Under the pieces are notes generated by a model. It worked only from the letters and a program-made list of their open reading frames with translations. It was not told where the DNA came from and searched no databases. DNA of 64,000 nucleotides from Asaia bogorensis. GTDB taxonomy: Bacteria; Pseudomonadota; Alphaproteobacteria; Reyranellales; Reyranellaceae. Of this stretch, positions 45,950 through 55,524 are shown piece by piece. The translations under genes and the position numbers were made by a program. Location of the stretch: NCBI GenBank assembly GCA_945889625.1, contig CAMDCE010000009.1, forward strand, positions 50,506 through 114,505, written 5' to 3'. Within the stretch, counting starts at the first letter, position 1; every line of letters begins with the position of its first letter.

Positions 45950-46942
45950 TCAGTTTACTTCGCTGCAGGCAACCCAGTGGCGGGGCCGCAACTCTCTCAA
46001 TTCAGGTCGCGTGCGCTGGCAGGATTCGACCGCCATCGGACAGCGCGGATGGAAGACGCAGCCCGACGGCGGGTTTATCGGACTGGGCACCTCGCCTGGG
46101 GCCGGGCGGAAGTCGCGCGTCGCCTCGACGCGGGGATCCGGGATCGGCACCGCGGCGAGCAAAGCCTGGGTGTAGGGATGCAGCGGATTGTCGAACAGCT
46201 CGTCGCAGTCGGCCATCTCGACGATGCGGCCGAGATACATCACCGCGACCCGCTGGCAGAGATGGCGCACCACCGACAGGTCGTGGGCGATGAAGAGGTA
46301 GGTGAGATTGAAGCGCTCGCGCAGATCCTCGAGCAGGTTGACGATCTGCGCCTGGATCGAGACATCGAGCGCCGAAACCGCCTCGTCGCAGACGATGAAC
46401 TCCGGATCGAGGGCGAGCGCGCGGGCGATGCCGACCCGCTGGCGCTGACCGCCCGACATCTCGTGCGGATAGCGGTCGGCGAACTTGGCGTCCAGCCCGC
46501 ACACCGACAGCAGCTCGCGCACGCGCGCGTCGCGCTTGCGGGCATCCGGCTCGACGCCGTGCACCTTGATCGGCTCGCCGACGATGTCGCCCACCTTCAT
46601 GCGCGGATTGAGCGAGCTGTAGGGGTCCTGGAAGATCACCTGCATGCGCCGGCGCATGGCGACCATGTCCTTGCGACCCATGCGGCTGATGTCCTGGCCG
46701 TCGAACAGGATCTGGCCGGCGGTCGGCTTCTCGAGCCGCAGGATGCAGCGGCCGGTTGTTGTCTTGCCGCAGCCGCTCTCGCCCACCAGGCCAAGTGTTT
46801 CGCCGCGGCCGATCGCGAAGTCGACACCATCGACTGCCTTCACGTCGCCGATCTTGCGCGACAGCACGATGCCTTCCGTCACCGGAAAGTGCATGGCGAG
46901 GTTCTTCACCTCGAGCAGCGGAGAGGCGGCGCCGGCGTTCAT
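45950..46942 (-). CDS. Oligopeptide ABC ATPase (OppF/DppF)
   Basis: A 330-residue ATPase. Walker A is GESGCGKTT, the signature is MSGGQRQR, Walker B is [12 protein letters not shown] and the C-terminal oligopeptide domain contains [12 protein letters not shown] 46942 overlaps the OppD stop (ATGA). Cys residues in the C-terminal part (CVFHPRC) resemble the iron-sulfur-binding tail of Dpp ATPases. Confidence 0.93.
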   Translation of the reverse strand: MNAGAASPLLEVKNLAMHFPVTEGIVLSRKIGDVKAVDGVDFAIGRGETLGLVGESGCGKTTTGRCILRLEKPTAGQILFDGQDISRMGRKDMVAMRRRMQVIFQDPYSSLNPRMKVGDIVGEPIKVHGVEPDARKRDARVRELLSVCGLDAKFADRYPHEMSGGQRQRVGIARALALDPEFIVCDEAVSALDVSIQAQIVNLLEDLRERFNLTYLFIAHDLSVVRHLCQRVAVMYLGRIVEMADCDELFDNPLHPYTQALLAAVPIPDPRVEATRDFRPAPGEVPSPINPPSGCVFHPRCPMAVESCQRTRPELRELRPRHWVACSEVN

Positions 46943-47940
46943 TCGGCGGCCTTCGCGGCGACACCGAGCTCGGCGCTGAGGAAGCAGGCCGCGAGATGGC
47001 CCGCTTCACCCGACGCGGCGAGCGGCGGAATCGATTGGGCGCATTGCTCGACGGCGAAGCGGCAGCGCGGACGGAAGGAGCAGCCGCCATCGAGCCGCGT
47101 AAGGTCCGGTGGCTGGCCCTCCACCGGGTCGAGGCGCGCACGGCGCGGCTGGTCGAGGCGCGGCACCGATTTCAGGAGCGCGATCGTGTAGGGGTGGCGC
47201 GGATCGTGATAGATCGCATCGGCCGGGCCCGATTCGACGATGCGGCCGGCATACATCACGTTCACGCGGTGGGCGTAGCGCGCCACCACGCCGAGATTGT
47301 GGGTGATGACGATCAGCGCGACGTTGAGCTTCAGCGTCAGCGACTTCATGAGCTCCAGGATCTGCGCCTGGATCGTGACGTCGAGCGCCGTCGTCGGCTC
47401 GTCGGCGATGATCAGCTTGGGACTGCAGGCAAGCGCCACCGCGATCATGACGCGCTGGCGCATGCCACCCGAGAGCTGATGCGGATATTGCCGCAGCCGC
47501 CGCGGCGCGTCGGCGATGCCAACCAGATCGAGCAGCTCGAGCGCGCGCTTCTCGGCTGTGGCGCGGTTGGCGCCATGGTGCGTTTCCAGCACCTCGGTGA
47601 TCTGGCGGCCGATGGTCAGCACGGGATTGAGCGAGGTCATCGGCTCCTGGAACACCATGCCGATGTCGCGGCCGCGGATCTCGCGCATCTCGGCTTCCGA
47701 CAGCGCGCGCAGATCGCGGCCGTCGAACAGGATCTCGCCGGCGGTGATCCGGCCCGGCGGATCGGGAATAAGGCGCATGATCGACAGCGCGCCGACCGAC
47801 TTGCCCGAGCCGCTCTCGCCCACCACGGCCACCGTCTCGCCATGCTCGACGGTGTAGGAAATGCCGTCGACCGCACGCACCAGCCCTGCACCGGTGCGAA
47901 ACTCGGTATGGAGTCCTTTAACCTCCAGCAAGGGCGGCAT
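46939..47940 (-). CDS. Oligopeptide ABC ATPase (OppD/DppD)
   Basis: A 333-residue ATPase, first gene of the operon. Walker A is GESGSGKSV, the signature is LSGGMRQRV, Walker B is [12 protein letters not shown] and the C-terminal domain has [10 protein letters not shown]. The Walker A threonine/serine is followed by V in place of the usual T. The 229-bp region upstream (47941-48169) holds the operon promoter and no ORF that I can support. Confidence 0.93.
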   Translation of the reverse strand: MPPLLEVKGLHTEFRTGAGLVRAVDGISYTVEHGETVAVVGESGSGKSVGALSIMRLIPDPPGRITAGEILFDGRDLRALSEAEMREIRGRDIGMVFQEPMTSLNPVLTIGRQITEVLETHHGANRATAEKRALELLDLVGIADAPRRLRQYPHQLSGGMRQRVMIAVALACSPKLIIADEPTTALDVTIQAQILELMKSLTLKLNVALIVITHNLGVVARYAHRVNVMYAGRIVESGPADAIYHDPRHPYTIALLKSVPRLDQPRRARLDPVEGQPPDLTRLDGGCSFRPRCRFAVEQCAQSIPPLAASGEAGHLAACFLSAELGVAAKAAE

Positions 47941-48169
47941 GCGGTCCTTCCGTTACACACAGGCGCGGCTGCTCGCGGGCCGTCTGGACCCTACGAGATA
48001 CTGCACCCGGCGGCATATGTCTCTTCTGTGAAGCCTGTTTCCTCAGAGCTACCGGAGTGACGGCGCAGCCTCTTGCGGGCCAAGGTGAAGCCTACGGGCA
48101 TGACACTCGGTGTGCAAGCCGAAGCGGCCGGCGATCTGTCGCAATCCACAGTCGACCAAAGTCGGTAGG

Positions 48170-49420
48170 CTAATTCGGAACATGAGGTCGCTGTGCAGCA
48201 AGGACCGCCACCGCCGCCAGGCTCGCCAGAACGCCGAACACCAGTAGCGACCAGGTGTAGTTTCCCGTCCAGTCGCGCAGTACGCCCGACAGCAGCGGAC
48301 CTGCCGCCTGCGCCAGCACCTGCGCCGACAGCGCCACGCCGCGGATCGCGCCGTAGCTTTGCCGGCCGAAGTAGTCCGCCCAGGCCATGGGCAGCAGGGT
48401 CATCACGCCGCCGATGCCAAGACCGAACACGCCGGCAGCCAGATAGGCAATCTCGGCGGAGCCGACCTCGATCAGGCCCAAGGTGCCGATGCCCAGCAGC
48501 GCACCCGATAGCGACAGGGCAAAGCGCACCGGCCAGCGCCGCGGCAGGAAGCCGATGCCGAAGCTTGCGACGGCCGACATCCCGGAGAAGAAGCTGATAA
48601 CGGTCGCGGCGACCAGCGGCGAGATCCCGCGCTCGATGAGATGCGAGGCCTGATGCAGGCTGACGCCGGCCTGCACCGGGAAGACCAGGACGGTGTAGAG
48701 CGAGAGCAGCCAGAAAGCCCAGGTGCGCATCGCCTCGGCGCGGCTGAAGCGCGGTTCCGGCGGCGCCGGCCCGGCGCTCGCCGCCGCATGGTCCGGCGCC
48801 AGCCCGGCATCCTCCGGACGGCGGACCAGCAGCAGCCAGACCGGCAGGAAGCCGACGCCCAGAACCACCATGCCGATCGCCAGCCAGCCGTCCCGCCAAC
48901 CACCGTCGTCCATGGCGAGTTGGGCGATCAGCGGCAGGCCCACGAGGCCCAGCATTTGCGCCAGGGTGGCGATCGAGTTGGCGCGGGCGCGGCGCGCCAC
49001 GAACCAGTTGTTCAGCGCGCCATAGAGGCCGAGATCGTACGGCCCCGCCCAGGTCATGCGGGCAAAGCAGAACAGCAGGTAGAACATCAGCAGCGATTGC
49101 GTGAGCGACAGCGCCATGGTGGCAAGCCCGGTGCCGAGCACGGCCAGGCACAGGATGAGGCCCGCGCCGCGGCGATCGAGCACCGGCCCGATCGCCGGCG
49201 AGATCACCGCCGCCAGCACGCCCCCCAGCGATACCGCGCCCGAGATCTCGGTGAACGACCAGCCGAACTCGCCGGTCATCGGCGCCACGAAGATCGACAG
49301 CACCGCCACCGCAGGACCTTGCCGCGCGAAGCCGGCCAGGCAGACGCAGCCCAGCACGACCCAGCCGTAATAGAACGGCAGGCGGGGAATGAGCAGACGT
49401 GGCAGGAAGGGGAGCTTCAT
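48170..49420 (-). CDS. MFS transporter (oxalate/formate antiporter-like)
   Basis: A 416-residue protein with twelve predicted membrane segments and a central loop rich in Ala/Pro (about 195-215). FYYGWVVLGCVCLAGFARQG and the LDRRGAG motif in the first half are typical of the OFA-like MFS branch that moves small monocarboxylates. Substrate unknown. It starts at ATG 49420 and is followed by the opp operon on the same strand after 229 bp. Confidence 0.85.
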   Translation of the reverse strand: MKLPFLPRLLIPRLPFYYGWVVLGCVCLAGFARQGPAVAVLSIFVAPMTGEFGWSFTEISGAVSLGGVLAAVISPAIGPVLDRRGAGLILCLAVLGTGLATMALSLTQSLLMFYLLFCFARMTWAGPYDLGLYGALNNWFVARRARANSIATLAQMLGLVGLPLIAQLAMDDGGWRDGWLAIGMVVLGVGFLPVWLLLVRRPEDAGLAPDHAAASAGPAPPEPRFSRAEAMRTWAFWLLSLYTVLVFPVQAGVSLHQASHLIERGISPLVAATVISFFSGMSAVASFGIGFLPRRWPVRFALSLSGALLGIGTLGLIEVGSAEIAYLAAGVFGLGIGGVMTLLPMAWADYFGRQSYGAIRGVALSAQVLAQAAGPLLSGVLRDWTGNYTWSLLVFGVLASLAAVAVLAAQRPHVPN

Positions 49421-49465
49421 TGGAACTTACTATGGGGGACCTTCGCATTTGACGCGACCTCCCTC

Positions 49466-49515
49466 CCCTCTCACCTAACCTCTCCCCCGCGAGGAAGAGA
49501 GGTTGGGTGAGGGGG
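49466..49515. repeat. Hairpin of CCTCACCCAACCTCTC type
   Basis: Arms 49466-49484 and 49497-49515 form a 19-bp stem with two G-T pairs around a 12-nt loop (CCCCGCGAGGAA). It lies 45 bp upstream of the MFS start and directly at the stop of a gene remnant. Without a T-run it is not an obvious terminator. It resembles short dispersed palindromes of alphaproteobacteria. Confidence 0.65.
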
Positions 49516-49785
49516 TTACGAGTCGTCCTCCAACGCATCATACTCAGTGACGCACATCGCCGGACGCCGTCGGCGCTGCATGATGGCGTAGTCCTGCATC
49601 GTGCGATCTGCATAGACCGGCCAGTCAGCCACCGGCTAGGCGAAGGTGTAGCGCCCGCCGGGACGCGCTCGACCGGAAAGATTTTTGCCCGAGGCCAGCC
49701 CGTCGTACGGCCTGCCGCGGATCAGACGATCCAGTGGCGGCCCCTTGCCGATTGCAGGCTGCCCTCCGTCGGCTTCGGCTAACGC
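49516..49785 (-). pseudogene. Gene remnant with internal TAG, family unknown
   Basis: Not in the track on this strand. One frame runs 90 codons from a palindrome boundary to TAA at 49516. It is coding-like on both sides of one TAG (49636-49638): ALAEADGGQPAIGKGPPLDR and on to PGGRYTFA, then PVADWPVYADRTMQDYAIMQ to YDALEDDS. Reading the TAG as sense gives one continuous C-terminal fragment. The 5' part is missing, replaced by the element at 49786-49836. GTG 49632 could start a 38-residue peptide. I recognise no family. This and the two flanking hairpins fill the 413-bp gap between the MFS and nitroreductase genes. Confidence 0.4.
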
Positions 49786-49836
49786 CCGGTCAAACTGAAC
49801 CGCGGGAGCGGTTCAATTTGACCGGAAGCGGCACTA
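49786..49836. repeat. Palindromic element, second copy of the 10451-type stem
   Basis: Arms 49786-49801 (CCGGTCAAACTGAACC) and 49810-49825 pair over 16 bp with one mismatch, followed by AAGCGGCACTAG. The stem at 10451-10493 has the same layout (CCGGTC...GAACC, GC-rich loop, GGTTC...GACCGGAAGC.GC, CTAG) with covarying middle bases. The nitroreductase stop codon lies in the CTAG tail. Confidence 0.75.
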
Positions 49837-50463
49837 GACCCCACGATAGGGCTCGCCCCAGCGATCCTGGTAGACTATCTCGCTGAGCGGGCCGCGGCCG
49901 ATCGGCCCGAACTTGCCCATCGGGTAGCCGATCGGGAGGATCGCATAGGAATGCACGCCGGCGGGCAGGCCAAGGGCTGCGTCGGCTTCCTTCTCGTAGA
50001 GCATGTGTCGCGTGGTGAGCGTGGTGCCGAGCCCCAGCGCCCGGGCAGCCAGCACCATGTTCTGGACCGCCGGATAGATCGAGGAGCCGGCCATCCGGTT
50101 GGGCGTGGGGCCGTCCTCCAGGCAGGCGACGATCCAGACCGGCGCCTCGTGGAAGTGCTCCGTCAGATATTCGACGGCAGCATGCTGGCGCAGATAGCGC
50201 TCCTTGGTGACGCCGGGCGGCGGCTGGCTGGTGCGGTAGCGCGGGCCGATCACCTCGTCGAAGGCGCGCTTGTAAAAGACCTGCACCGCCTGCTTGATCT
50301 TCTTGTCCTTGATCACCAGGAAGCGCCATTTCTGGGTATTGCCGCCGTTCGGCGCGCAGACGCCGGCGTGCAGGATCTTGGCGACCAGGTCATCGGGCAC
50401 CGGGTCCGGCTTGAGACGCCGCATGGCACGACAGGACTCGATGATCTCGAACAGATCGGGCAT
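49834..50463 (-). CDS. Nitroreductase family flavoprotein
   Basis: A 209-residue FMN-binding oxidoreductase, probably a homodimer using NAD(P)H. The N-terminal SCRAMRRLKPDPVPDD and GVCAPNGGNTQKWRFLV form the flavin phosphate site, and the AARALGLGTTLT segment is also typical. The track fuses it to an upstream shadow; ATG 50463 has GGAGG upstream. It is 11 nt after a luciferase-like oxidoreductase gene in a two-gene operon. Substrate unknown. Confidence 0.87.
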   Translation of the reverse strand: MPDLFEIIESCRAMRRLKPDPVPDDLVAKILHAGVCAPNGGNTQKWRFLVIKDKKIKQAVQVFYKRAFDEVIGPRYRTSQPPPGVTKERYLRQHAAVEYLTEHFHEAPVWIVACLEDGPTPNRMAGSSIYPAVQNMVLAARALGLGTTLTTRHMLYEKEADAALGLPAGVHSYAILPIGYPMGKFGPIGRGPLSEIVYQDRWGEPYRGV

Positions 50464-50474
50464 TGCATCCTCCC

Positions 50475-51476
50475 CTACTTCAGTTTCTCCACGACGCGGC
50501 CCAGCCGCTCGAGCGTGCGCAGCACTGTTTTTTGCTCCAGCCCCGGCCATTGCACGCGGAGCAGAATATGGTCGGTGGCGGTGCGTTCGCCATAGCGGGC
50601 GATCTGGTCGGCCACCTGGCTCTCCGAGCCGATGATGAAGCGGCTGGCGGCAAACTTGTCGAAGTCGGCGCGGATGCCGTCGGCCGGGATGAAGCCCGAG
50701 TCGCCGCCCCAGCTCGCATAGGCCTCGTACTTGAAGCTGAGCGGCTCGCGCACCTCGTCGAGCGCATTGCCCGCGCCACTGCCGACGTGACACTCGCGGA
50801 TGATCGGAAACTCGGCAGCCGGCGGCAGGCCCGCCGCGGCGCGGGTCTCGGCGAACAGCGCGCCGAGGCGCCCGACCGCGTTCTCGGTCACCATCGGCGA
50901 GGGCATCCAGGCGTCGGCCAGCCTGGCGGCGCGCTTGACCGCGACCTCGACGTCGCCCGCCATCCAGATCGGCGGACCGCCCGGTCGCTGGGGTTTGATG
51001 CTGGACTGCACGCCGCTCAGCGTGTGGAAGCGGCCGCGATGCTCGACCGTGTCGTGGCGCCACAGCTTGCGGATCACCTCGACGGCCTCGACGAAGCGCG
51101 GCACGCGCTCCTTGAAGGGGATACCGATGGAGTAAAACTCTTCCTTTCGATAGCCGAGCCCCAGGCCGATGATGGCGTTGCCGCCGCAGAGCCAGTCGAG
51201 CGTTGCCGTCTCCTCCGCCACGACGACCGGATTGAGCAGCGGCAGGAGCAGCAGCCCCGGCCCCAGCCGCATGCCCTGGGCTTCGGCGGCGAGCCGCGCC
51301 AGCAACGGCATGGCCTGGAACATCTGCAGGGGGCTCGAGACGAAGTGCTGGCCGACCATCAGCGAGGCAAGCCCGCTCGCCCTGGCCGCACGCACCTGCT
51401 CGATCAGGTTGGCGAGTTCCGGCCCGAGGTCCGCGCCCCGGCGCCACTGCGTGGCCATGTAGAGACCGAGCTTCAT
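50475..51476 (-). CDS. LLM class flavin-dependent oxidoreductase (luciferase-like)
   Basis: A 333-residue TIM-barrel flavoenzyme. GLASLMVGQHF, GLLLLPLLNPVVVAEETATLD and IGLGLGYRKEEF are classic bacterial-luciferase-family segments. Members use F420 or FMNH2 to oxidise organic substrates. Start ATG 51476. It is divergent by 90 bp from the phthalate-decarboxylase-like gene. Confidence 0.88.
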   Translation of the reverse strand: MKLGLYMATQWRRGADLGPELANLIEQVRAARASGLASLMVGQHFVSSPLQMFQAMPLLARLAAEAQGMRLGPGLLLLPLLNPVVVAEETATLDWLCGGNAIIGLGLGYRKEEFYSIGIPFKERVPRFVEAVEVIRKLWRHDTVEHRGRFHTLSGVQSSIKPQRPGGPPIWMAGDVEVAVKRAARLADAWMPSPMVTENAVGRLGALFAETRAAAGLPPAAEFPIIRECHVGSGAGNALDEVREPLSFKYEAYASWGGDSGFIPADGIRADFDKFAASRFIIGSESQVADQIARYGERTATDHILLRVQWPGLEQKTVLRTLERLGRVVEKLK

Positions 51477-51566
51477 TGCCTGTCCTCCCCCGTCGCCGGA
51501 TTATCGGGCAGCAGCGTGCACGGCGCATCCCCTACCTGTCGGGAGGATTTGGCGTAGACTGGAGCG

Positions 51567-52559
51567 ATGGCCAAGCTCACGCTCTCCGTTGCGGTCGGCG
51601 ATTACGACCGGACCCGGCCACTGATCGACGGCACGGTCGCGATCGACGGCGTGGAGCCGGTGATCATGACGCTCACGCCTGAGGAGATCTTCTTTCGCGC
51701 CTTTCGCGATGCGGCCTTCGACATCTGCGAGCTCTCGCTGTCGAGCTTCACTGTCAAGACCGCGGCGGGCGGCGGCGCCTACGTCGGCGTCCCGGCGTTC
51801 CTGTCGCGCGCCTTCCGTCATACCTCGATCTATGTCGCCAGGGACCGCATCAAGCGGCCGCACGACCTCAAAGGGAAGCGCATCGGCGTCGCCGAGTACC
51901 AGCTCACTGCCAATGTGTGGGCCCGTGCGATCCTCGCCGACCATGGCGTGGCGCCGTCCGACGTCGTATGGGTGCGCGGCGGGCTGGAGGAGCCCGGACG
52001 GCTGGAGAAGGTCGCCGTAGCGCTGCCGCCCTCGATCCGGCTCAAGGCGGCGCCCGAGGGCGCTACGCTCTCAGCCCTGCTCGCCGCGGGTGCGATCGAC
52101 GGCGTGATCTCGCCGCGCGCGCCGTCGGTCCACAACAATAGCCACGACAACGGCTCGGTTGGCTGGCTGTTCGACGACCCGACGGCGGCGGCCAAGGATT
52201 ATTACCGGCGCACCGCCATCTTCCCGATCATGCATCTGGTGGGCGTCCGCCGCGAATTGGCTGAGCGCCATCCCTGGCTGCCGGCGGCCGTGCTGAAAGC
52301 CTTCACCGCGGCCAAGACCGCGGCACTCAGCCATCTTGGCGACACGGCGGCAACCAAGGTGACGCTGCCCTTCGTCGAGGAGCAGCTCGACGATGCGCGG
52401 GCGCTGATGGGCCCGGACTTCTGGTCCTATGGCCTGGCGCCCAACCGGCATGTGCTCGACGCCTTCCTCGGCCACCACCACGACCAGGGTCTGTCGCCGC
52501 GCCTGGTCGGCGCCGACGAACTGTTCCATCCCTCGACGCACGAGACCGTCAAGGTCTGA
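51567..52559 (+). CDS. 4,5-dihydroxyphthalate decarboxylase-like / solute-binding fold protein
   Basis: A 330-residue protein of the type II periplasmic-binding fold without a signal peptide. LSVAVGDYDRTRPLIDGTVA and FDICELSLSSF match the 4,5-dihydroxyphthalate decarboxylase (Pht5) group; GKRIGVAEYQLTANVWARAI is the ABC-receptor-like core. Absence of export supports a cytosolic enzyme over a receptor. With the flavin enzymes alongside, aromatic degradation is plausible. Confidence 0.8.
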   Translation: MAKLTLSVAVGDYDRTRPLIDGTVAIDGVEPVIMTLTPEEIFFRAFRDAAFDICELSLSSFTVKTAAGGGAYVGVPAFLSRAFRHTSIYVARDRIKRPHDLKGKRIGVAEYQLTANVWARAILADHGVAPSDVVWVRGGLEEPGRLEKVAVALPPSIRLKAAPEGATLSALLAAGAIDGVISPRAPSVHNNSHDNGSVGWLFDDPTAAAKDYYRRTAIFPIMHLVGVRRELAERHPWLPAAVLKAFTAAKTAALSHLGDTAATKVTLPFVEEQLDDARALMGPDFWSYGLAPNRHVLDAFLGHHHDQGLSPRLVGADELFHPSTHETVKV

Positions 52560-52569
52560 ACCCGCAAGC

Positions 52570-53607
52570 TCAGTCGTAGTGGAAGTCGTAGCGACGCAGG
52601 ATGTGCTTGCCCGACAATATATCGCGCATGCTGACCGTCGGAGCGCCGACCAGCAGCTCGCCGCTCATTTTCCAGGCGTCGATCACCATGTCGCGCACCG
52701 CCGCCGCCCCCACGGCGAGCTGAGCGGTGACCAGCGCGACCGCCTCGGGGCTGGCCGACTCGAAGGCGCCCTTCTTGTCGAGTTCGTACATCGGCACGAC
52801 TAGCTTGTTGCTGTCGAGGATCAGCTTGCTGGCGCGCTCCCAGATCGTGCAGATGCAGGGGTCGTAGGGGCGGACGGCGGCCTTCACGGCGTCGCGCTTG
52901 ATGTTGCGGGCGACGAACGTGCCCTTGACGAACAGCTCCATGGCATCGCCTTGGGCATAGCCCTGCGGGTTGGGATAGGGGCCCCAGCCGTAGAAGTGCA
53001 CGGAGGTATGGAGCGGCATGCTGGCATCGCCGGGAAAGTGGCTCCAGTAGGCAAGATCGCGTAGCAGCAGCAGCTCGCGGCGCTTGCGGTCCTCGTCGAA
53101 CCAGACGCGATCGGCCGGGTCGAGCGCGGTGCGGGCGCCGATTGATGCCGCGCGCCAGTAGGCGAAGTCCTTGGCCAGGCGATACCAGCCGATGACGATG
53201 GCGTAAGGCAGATAGCCCGCCTTGTACTGGCTGCTGCCGCCGGCACGTAGCAGCGTGTCGTAGTCCTCGCGCGTGGCCGGCAGCCGGTCGAGCGGCAGGA
53301 TGCCGGCCACCGACTTGTTGTCGGCCAGCAGGACGTAGTGGGCCGGGCCAAGATCGCTGTCGATCGTCACAGTGGTGTTCTTGATGCGGTCGGGCTCGCG
53401 GCCGATCGGGGGCATGGTCTGCACCGACTGCGGCGTGCGCAGGAAGGCGGGGATTTCCTCGGGGAACAATTCAGCGGCGATGCCGGTGATGAATTCATGC
53501 CCGGTCGCACCCCACGCAAGGGCCGCGCTGGACGGCGGCAGGGCGCCGCTCACCGCCAGCAGAAGCAGGACGGCGATACGCTGGGCCGTCGTATTGATCC
53601 TTTTCAA
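52570..53607 (-). CDS. Secreted S1/P1 nuclease/phospholipase C-like zinc protein
   Basis: A 345-residue protein. The signal peptide (MKRINTTAQRIAVLLLLAVS and on) is cut after SSAALA so the mature chain starts at Trp32 (WGATGHEF). In S1/P1 nucleases and zinc phospholipase C that N-terminal Trp binds zinc. YWSHFPGDASMPLHTS matches the HxxGDxxxPLH zinc motif. It is probably periplasmic or secreted. The TTG start at 53607 overlaps the TauD stop as TTGA; no ATG is available. The C-terminal half has Cys-x-Cys (DPCICTIWE). Activity (nucleic acid or phospholipid) is unresolved. Confidence 0.75.
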   Translation of the reverse strand: MKRINTTAQRIAVLLLLAVSGALPPSSAALAWGATGHEFITGIAAELFPEEIPAFLRTPQSVQTMPPIGREPDRIKNTTVTIDSDLGPAHYVLLADNKSVAGILPLDRLPATREDYDTLLRAGGSSQYKAGYLPYAIVIGWYRLAKDFAYWRAASIGARTALDPADRVWFDEDRKRRELLLLRDLAYWSHFPGDASMPLHTSVHFYGWGPYPNPQGYAQGDAMELFVKGTFVARNIKRDAVKAAVRPYDPCICTIWERASKLILDSNKLVVPMYELDKKGAFESASPEAVALVTAQLAVGAAAVRDMVIDAWKMSGELLVGAPTVSMRDILSGKHILRRYDFHYD

Positions 53608-54488
53608 CCCGCCACCACCGGCTCGGCTCCCACGATGGTCGTGCGATGCATCACACGGCGCTCGCCGGGATCGTGCGGCGTGACGGCGTGGACGGTGCAG
53701 CGGTTGTCCCACATCAGGACGTCGTGCGGCTCCCAGGCGTGCCGGTACATGTATTTCGGCTGGGCCGCGAACTCCGACAGCTCATCGATCAGGCGTGACG
53801 CGGCTTTGTCGTCGAGGCCTTCGATCGCGTCGTTATAGATCGAGCTGATATAGAGTGACTTGCGGCCGCTCACCGGATGGCGGCGCACTAACGGGTGCCA
53901 GGCCGGCGGCATCGCGGCCTGCTCGGCGGCGGTCGGCGGCGGCGAGCCGACCAGGCGCGACAGCATGCCGAAATCGTGCCGCGCCCTGCGGCCCTCGACC
54001 TGGCGGCGCAGGGCGTCCGGCAGGTCGTCGTAGACCATGTACATGTTGATGAACTGCGTCAGGCCTCCCGTCCGGCTGATCTCGATGCCGTGCAGCAGCG
54101 AGCCGACGCTGGGCATCGGCCGATAGCTCGAATCGGTGTGCCACATGCGGGCCGAGGAGAGCTGCTTCTGCGACGGCTCGGAGGGCTTCATCAGGCGGTC
54201 GTCCTCGTCGACGTTGGAGACCAGGAAGATCTCCTTCACCCGGTCGGAGCGCAGGTTGAGCGACGTCTGGTGGAAGATCTCCGGGTCGCCGAAATGGCGG
54301 GTGAACGCCACGTGCTCGGCGTCGGTGATGCGCTGGTCGGGGAACACCAGGACGAGATGCTTGGTCCAGGCATCGACGACGGCCTGCACCATCGGGCCGT
54401 CCAGCGGCCGGCGCAGGTCGATCCCGCCGATTTCCGCGCCGAGCGCGGGATGTCGTGACGTGACGGTGATGGCTGAGGCTGTGGTCAT
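53604..54488 (-). CDS. TauD/TfdA family 2-oxoglutarate dioxygenase
   Basis: A 294-residue Fe(II)/2-oxoglutarate enzyme. The facial triad is His-x-Asp in MWHTDSSYRP and His in CTVHAVTP; the 2-oxoglutarate Arg is in GERRVMHRTT. Members hydroxylate sulfonates, phenoxyacetates or phosphonates. ATG 54488 is preferred over the track's TTG 54509; the ribosome binding site is weak in both. It is coupled to the S1/P1-like gene. Confidence 0.88.
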   Translation of the reverse strand: MTTASAITVTSRHPALGAEIGGIDLRRPLDGPMVQAVVDAWTKHLVLVFPDQRITDAEHVAFTRHFGDPEIFHQTSLNLRSDRVKEIFLVSNVDEDDRLMKPSEPSQKQLSSARMWHTDSSYRPMPSVGSLLHGIEISRTGGLTQFINMYMVYDDLPDALRRQVEGRRARHDFGMLSRLVGSPPPTAAEQAAMPPAWHPLVRRHPVSGRKSLYISSIYNDAIEGLDDKAASRLIDELSEFAAQPKYMYRHAWEPHDVLMWDNRCTVHAVTPHDPGERRVMHRTTIVGAEPVVAG

Positions 54489-54572
54489 GCGGAAGGATAG
54501 GCCCGACAATTGGCATGGCGCAATATCAGGACGCGGGCGCTCCTCAGGACGAGGTCGGTGCGGTTCAAGCGA

Positions 54573-55496
54573 TCACTGCTGACGCTGTACCGAGACCAAC
54601 GGCAGGGTGAAGGTGGCGCTGGCGCCCCTGATGTCGGGAGGCAACGGGGCGTAGGGCGAGCCGGCCCGAACGCCGGCGAGGACGCCGGCATCGATCGCCG
54701 GGAAGCCGCTCGATTGCGCGATGTCGATGGCGAGCAGCCGGCCGTCGCGCGCGATCGTGATCCGCACCACGGTGAGGATCTGTCCGCCGGGCGCGGTCGC
54801 ATGGTAGCGGTATCCCGCAAGCTTGCGGGCGACTTGCCAGAGGTAATTGTCGGACACCAGGGCACGGTTGCGGACATCCGCGGGGTTCACGAAGGGCGAC
54901 GGCGACGGCTCTTCGGCGTTCGGCATGGCGCGCGGCAGCCGCTGCGGTGCCGCGGCCAGCGGCGACCGTGGCGGTGTGGTTGCCGGCGGTGTCGGCAGCG
55001 GCGGATGAAGCTGGGGCCGTGGTGGCGGCGGCGGCAACGTAGGCATTGGCGGCAGCGCGGGCTTGGGAAATTCCAATGCCGTCGCCGGCGGCGGAGGCTG
55101 CTGCTCCTGTTGCGGTGGTTGCGGTTGCGGCGGAGGCACGGTCTGCTCGGGCAGCGAACGCGGGGCAAAAGCCTGCCGCGCCTGCTCCTGCGTCATTTGC
55201 GGCGACCTGGGCGGCACCTGGCTGCGCCTCTCTGCCGTCAGCGGCGCGGGCGGAGGCAGGCCCTGCATGATCGGCGGCGCCGGTTGCGTCGGCTGCTTGG
55301 TTGGATCCGGCGGCGGCGGTGGCGGCCGCTCGACGGTGACCTCGATGGCATCCTCGGTGTGCGGCAATTGCGGCGGGTCGAGCGACATCCACCACAGCGC
55401 CAGCGCCGCCAGGACATGCAGCAGGACAGCCAGCGCCAGCGCCGGAGGCGACATGTGGTCGGAGCGGAAATATGAGGCGCTGACGGCGTGGGCCAC
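54573..55496 (-). CDS. TonB family protein, proline-rich
   Basis: A 307-residue envelope protein: one N-terminal membrane helix (PPALALAVLLHVLAALALWW), a long Pro/Gln-rich periplasmic linker (about 55-200) and a C-terminal TonB-like domain (ARDGRLLAIDIAQSSGFPAID and beyond). It would pass proton-motive force to outer-membrane receptors, or act as a TolA/TonB-like connector. GTG 55496 is the track start; ATG 55454 is an alternative that retains the helix. No ExbB/ExbD or receptor gene is adjacent. Confidence 0.82.
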   Translation of the reverse strand: MAHAVSASYFRSDHMSPPALALAVLLHVLAALALWWMSLDPPQLPHTEDAIEVTVERPPPPPPDPTKQPTQPAPPIMQGLPPPAPLTAERRSQVPPRSPQMTQEQARQAFAPRSLPEQTVPPPQPQPPQQEQQPPPPATALEFPKPALPPMPTLPPPPPRPQLHPPLPTPPATTPPRSPLAAAPQRLPRAMPNAEEPSPSPFVNPADVRNRALVSDNYLWQVARKLAGYRYHATAPGGQILTVVRITIARDGRLLAIDIAQSSGFPAIDAGVLAGVRAGSPYAPLPPDIRGASATFTLPLVSVQRQQ

Positions 55497-55524
55497 GAAA
55501 CTATCGCTTATGAGGGCAGCGAGC

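Noticed and set aside
47941-48169. Possible small gene upstream of oppD
   Set aside because: No start, ribosome site and coding-like frame coincide; treated as promoter region.
54700-55350. Repeats of Pro codons as a possible tandem repeat array
   Set aside because: They encode the proline-rich linker of a TonB-like protein; no fixed repeat unit.
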